Source: Pseudomonadota bacterium
Lineage (GTDB): Bacteria; Myxococcota; Bradymonadia; UBA4248
Assembly (NCBI GenBank): GCA_017629415.1
Contig: JAGBXG010000035.1
Location: 1 to 7,650, forward strand
Direction: 5' to 3'
Length of the DNA stretch: 7,650 bases
Of the stretch, positions 6,310 through 7,650 are shown in pieces. Both the position numbers and the translations under genes were made by a program. Each line of letters starts with the position of its first letter. Position 1 is the stretch's first letter. The notes beneath the pieces are model-generated. The model made no database searches. It had not been told where the DNA came from and worked only from the letters and a program-made list of their open reading frames with translations.

Positions 6310-7650
6310 ATGGCTTCAGAAATACGCTGTCAGACGGGCGAAGTGATTGAGTTTGCGGACAAGGGTAAATTTCATCTTGGCGTGGTTGTCAGTGTGGATG
6401 AGAAGACTGGCAAGGTGAAGCTGATTCATGCGACCGGCCGCGAAATGACGTTGCCGCCCAAGCAGGTGCTTCATGTCTTGAAGAAAAAGGTTTCTGTGCA
6501 TTTGCCGTCGAGTCAGATTCAGAATGAGATGGGGTCTTTGGAGATGCGCGCCGGCAATATGGCTGTGAAGTGCGATATCGAAGAGCTTTGGCAGCTGGTT
6601 ACGGGTGAGTATGATGAAATCAGTTTAGAGGAACTGATTTCGCTGGTTTATGATGTGCCTGAGGCGGTGCATCAGCTGGCGATGATACGGGCTTTGCGGG
6701 ATGATAAGATTTATTTTAAGTCTCTGCAGCCTGAGCTTTTTGCGCCGCGTCCTGCGGCGGTGGTGGCGGATTTGTTGCGTCAGCGTGAACTTAAGGCGCA
6801 AAAGGAGGCTTGGCGTTTGCGTTTTGCCGATGAGGCTGCGCAAGTGATGGCCATGTCGCCGGAAGCACGTGTTCAGGCGATGGAGGATGATATTCTGCCG
6901 GTTTCGGATGTTCTGGATGCCTGGAAAATGGTGGAACAGTATGCCGTGTTGGGGTCTGAAGCCGCAGACAAGGCCGAAGCTGAGTGCTTGCTGGATGTCC
7001 TGAGAAATCGTTTGAACAGAGGATTTTCCGGGACTGCGCATTTGTGTGCACGGGCTTTCTTGCGAGAAGTTGGCTATTGGGCGCATGATGTCAATGTTGC
7101 TTTGCTCAAATATGAAATCGCGACATCATTTGAGGATTGGGCTGAAAAAGACGCATTTGCCTTATATCAAAAGAATACTGTCCATGCTGCCAGGCGTGAT
7201 TTGACACATTTGAATGTATTTTCTATCGATGATGCGGAAACGCTGGATGTGGATGATGCCTTGTCTGTGGAGCGTTTGGACGGCGGATTGGTGCAATTGG
7301 GCGTGCATATTACGGCACCGGCAGCATCTTTGGTGTTTGATGGCATGTTGGAACGCGAGGCGCGGCATCGTGCGACATCGATTTATTTGCCTGAACAGCG
7401 TATTCCCATGCTTCCGGCCATTTTGAGTGAAAACGCCCTCAGTTTGCTGCCCAATCAAAAGCGCAATGCGATTTCATTTATGATGACTTTTGATGCCGAA
7501 GCCAGCCTTGTCCGCGCCGAAATCATGCCTTCTATTGTTATGTCACGTCATAAACTTTCGTATGACAGTGCCGAACATTTGATCGAAGAAGGGAACGATG
7601 TACTTTCGGATGAAATTCGGTTGATTCAGGAAATCGCCGAATGTTCTGCA
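6310..7650 (+). CDS. RNB-domain exoribonuclease, RNase II/R family (3' truncated)
   Basis: The frame is open from ATG 6310 to the right edge, 447 residues; AAAGGA (6297-6302) lies seven bases before the start. The family degrades RNA hydrolytically from the 3' end using Mg2+ held by four aspartates. The RNB domain start is clear: FSIDDAETLDVDDAL at 304-318 supplies Asp307, Asp313, Asp315 and Asp316 in the spacing of RNase II Asp201/207/209/210. LGVHITAPA, EREARHRATSIYLPEQRIPMLP and LSLLPNQKR follow as expected. The N-terminus differs from E. coli RNase R and II: a small beta-barrel-like segment (about 8-55, GEVIEFADKGKFHLGVVVSV ... LPPKQVLHV) followed by helical regions (75-270). To my recollection this N-terminus resembles RNB proteins of Geobacter-like and cyanobacterial lineages, so I give no rnr or rnb symbol. 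The rest of the RNB domain and any S1 domain lie beyond the window. Confidence 0.93.
   Translation, partial: MASEIRCQTGEVIEFADKGKFHLGVVVSVDEKTGKVKLIHATGREMTLPPKQVLHVLKKKVSVHLPSSQIQNEMGSLEMRAGNMAVKCDIEELWQLVTGEYDEISLEELISLVYDVPEAVHQLAMIRALRDDKIYFKSLQPELFAPRPAAVVADLLRQRELKAQKEAWRLRFADEAAQVMAMSPEARVQAMEDDILPVSDVLDAWKMVEQYAVLGSEAADKAEAECLLDVLRNRLNRGFSGTAHLCARAFLREVGYWAHDVNVALLKYEIATSFEDWAEKDAFALYQKNTVHAARRDLTHLNVFSIDDAETLDVDDALSVERLDGGLVQLGVHITAPAASLVFDGMLEREARHRATSIYLPEQRIPMLPAILSENALSLLPNQKRNAISFMMTFDAEASLVRAEIMPSIVMSRHKLSYDSAEHLIEEGNDVLSDEIRLIQEIAECSA

Noticed and set aside
6625..7458. Minus-strand open frames of 86-153 residues opposite the RNB gene
   Set aside because: They are shadows of the RNB frame, which has the family motifs, and their translations are His/Arg/Gln-rich without domain features.

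Overview
The window carries five protein-coding genes, two of them cut by the window edges, separated by two repeat-rich intergenic stretches. Base composition looks roughly balanced (judged by eye, not computed). Intact Shine-Dalgarno sites, a Tex protein, an Arg-rich tail that may belong to an RNase E/G-like protein, and an RNB nuclease whose N-terminus recalls those of Geobacter and relatives suggest a proteobacterium, perhaps deltaproteobacterial in the broad sense. The sequence does not fix the taxon. No tRNA, rRNA, transposase or CRISPR array was seen.

Layout. (1) Positions 3-863, + strand: C-terminal part of a charged low-complexity protein with a nine-unit AKVET-type pentapeptide tandem repeat and five Arg-rich blocks, ending at a strong hairpin terminator (882-920). 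(2) Positions 970-3279, +: complete tex, an S1-domain nucleic-acid-binding protein. (3) Positions 3280-3637: non-coding, with a cluster of three hairpins. (4) Positions 3638-4570, +: exported PDZ-domain protein with a Met-rich tail and its own intrinsic terminator. (5) Positions 4690-5595, - strand: an unrecognised 301-residue protein converging on the PDZ gene, with its own terminator and a plausible promoter. (6) Positions 5596-6309: non-coding, packed with hairpins and a 73-bp-period tandem duplication. (7) Positions 6310-7650, +: start of an RNase II/R-family exoribonuclease with all four catalytic aspartates, running off the window.

Functional reading. Tex and the RNB protein act on RNA, and the first gene probably does too, so the outer parts look like RNA-metabolism housekeeping. 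The PDZ gene and the unknown minus-strand gene form a convergent pair between them. On either side of this pair lies one copy of the same hairpin repeat, in opposite orientation, with compensatory base changes in the stems. This inverted structured repeat and the unknown gene it helps bracket are the most noteworthy observations. I did not find a convincing new multi-gene system.
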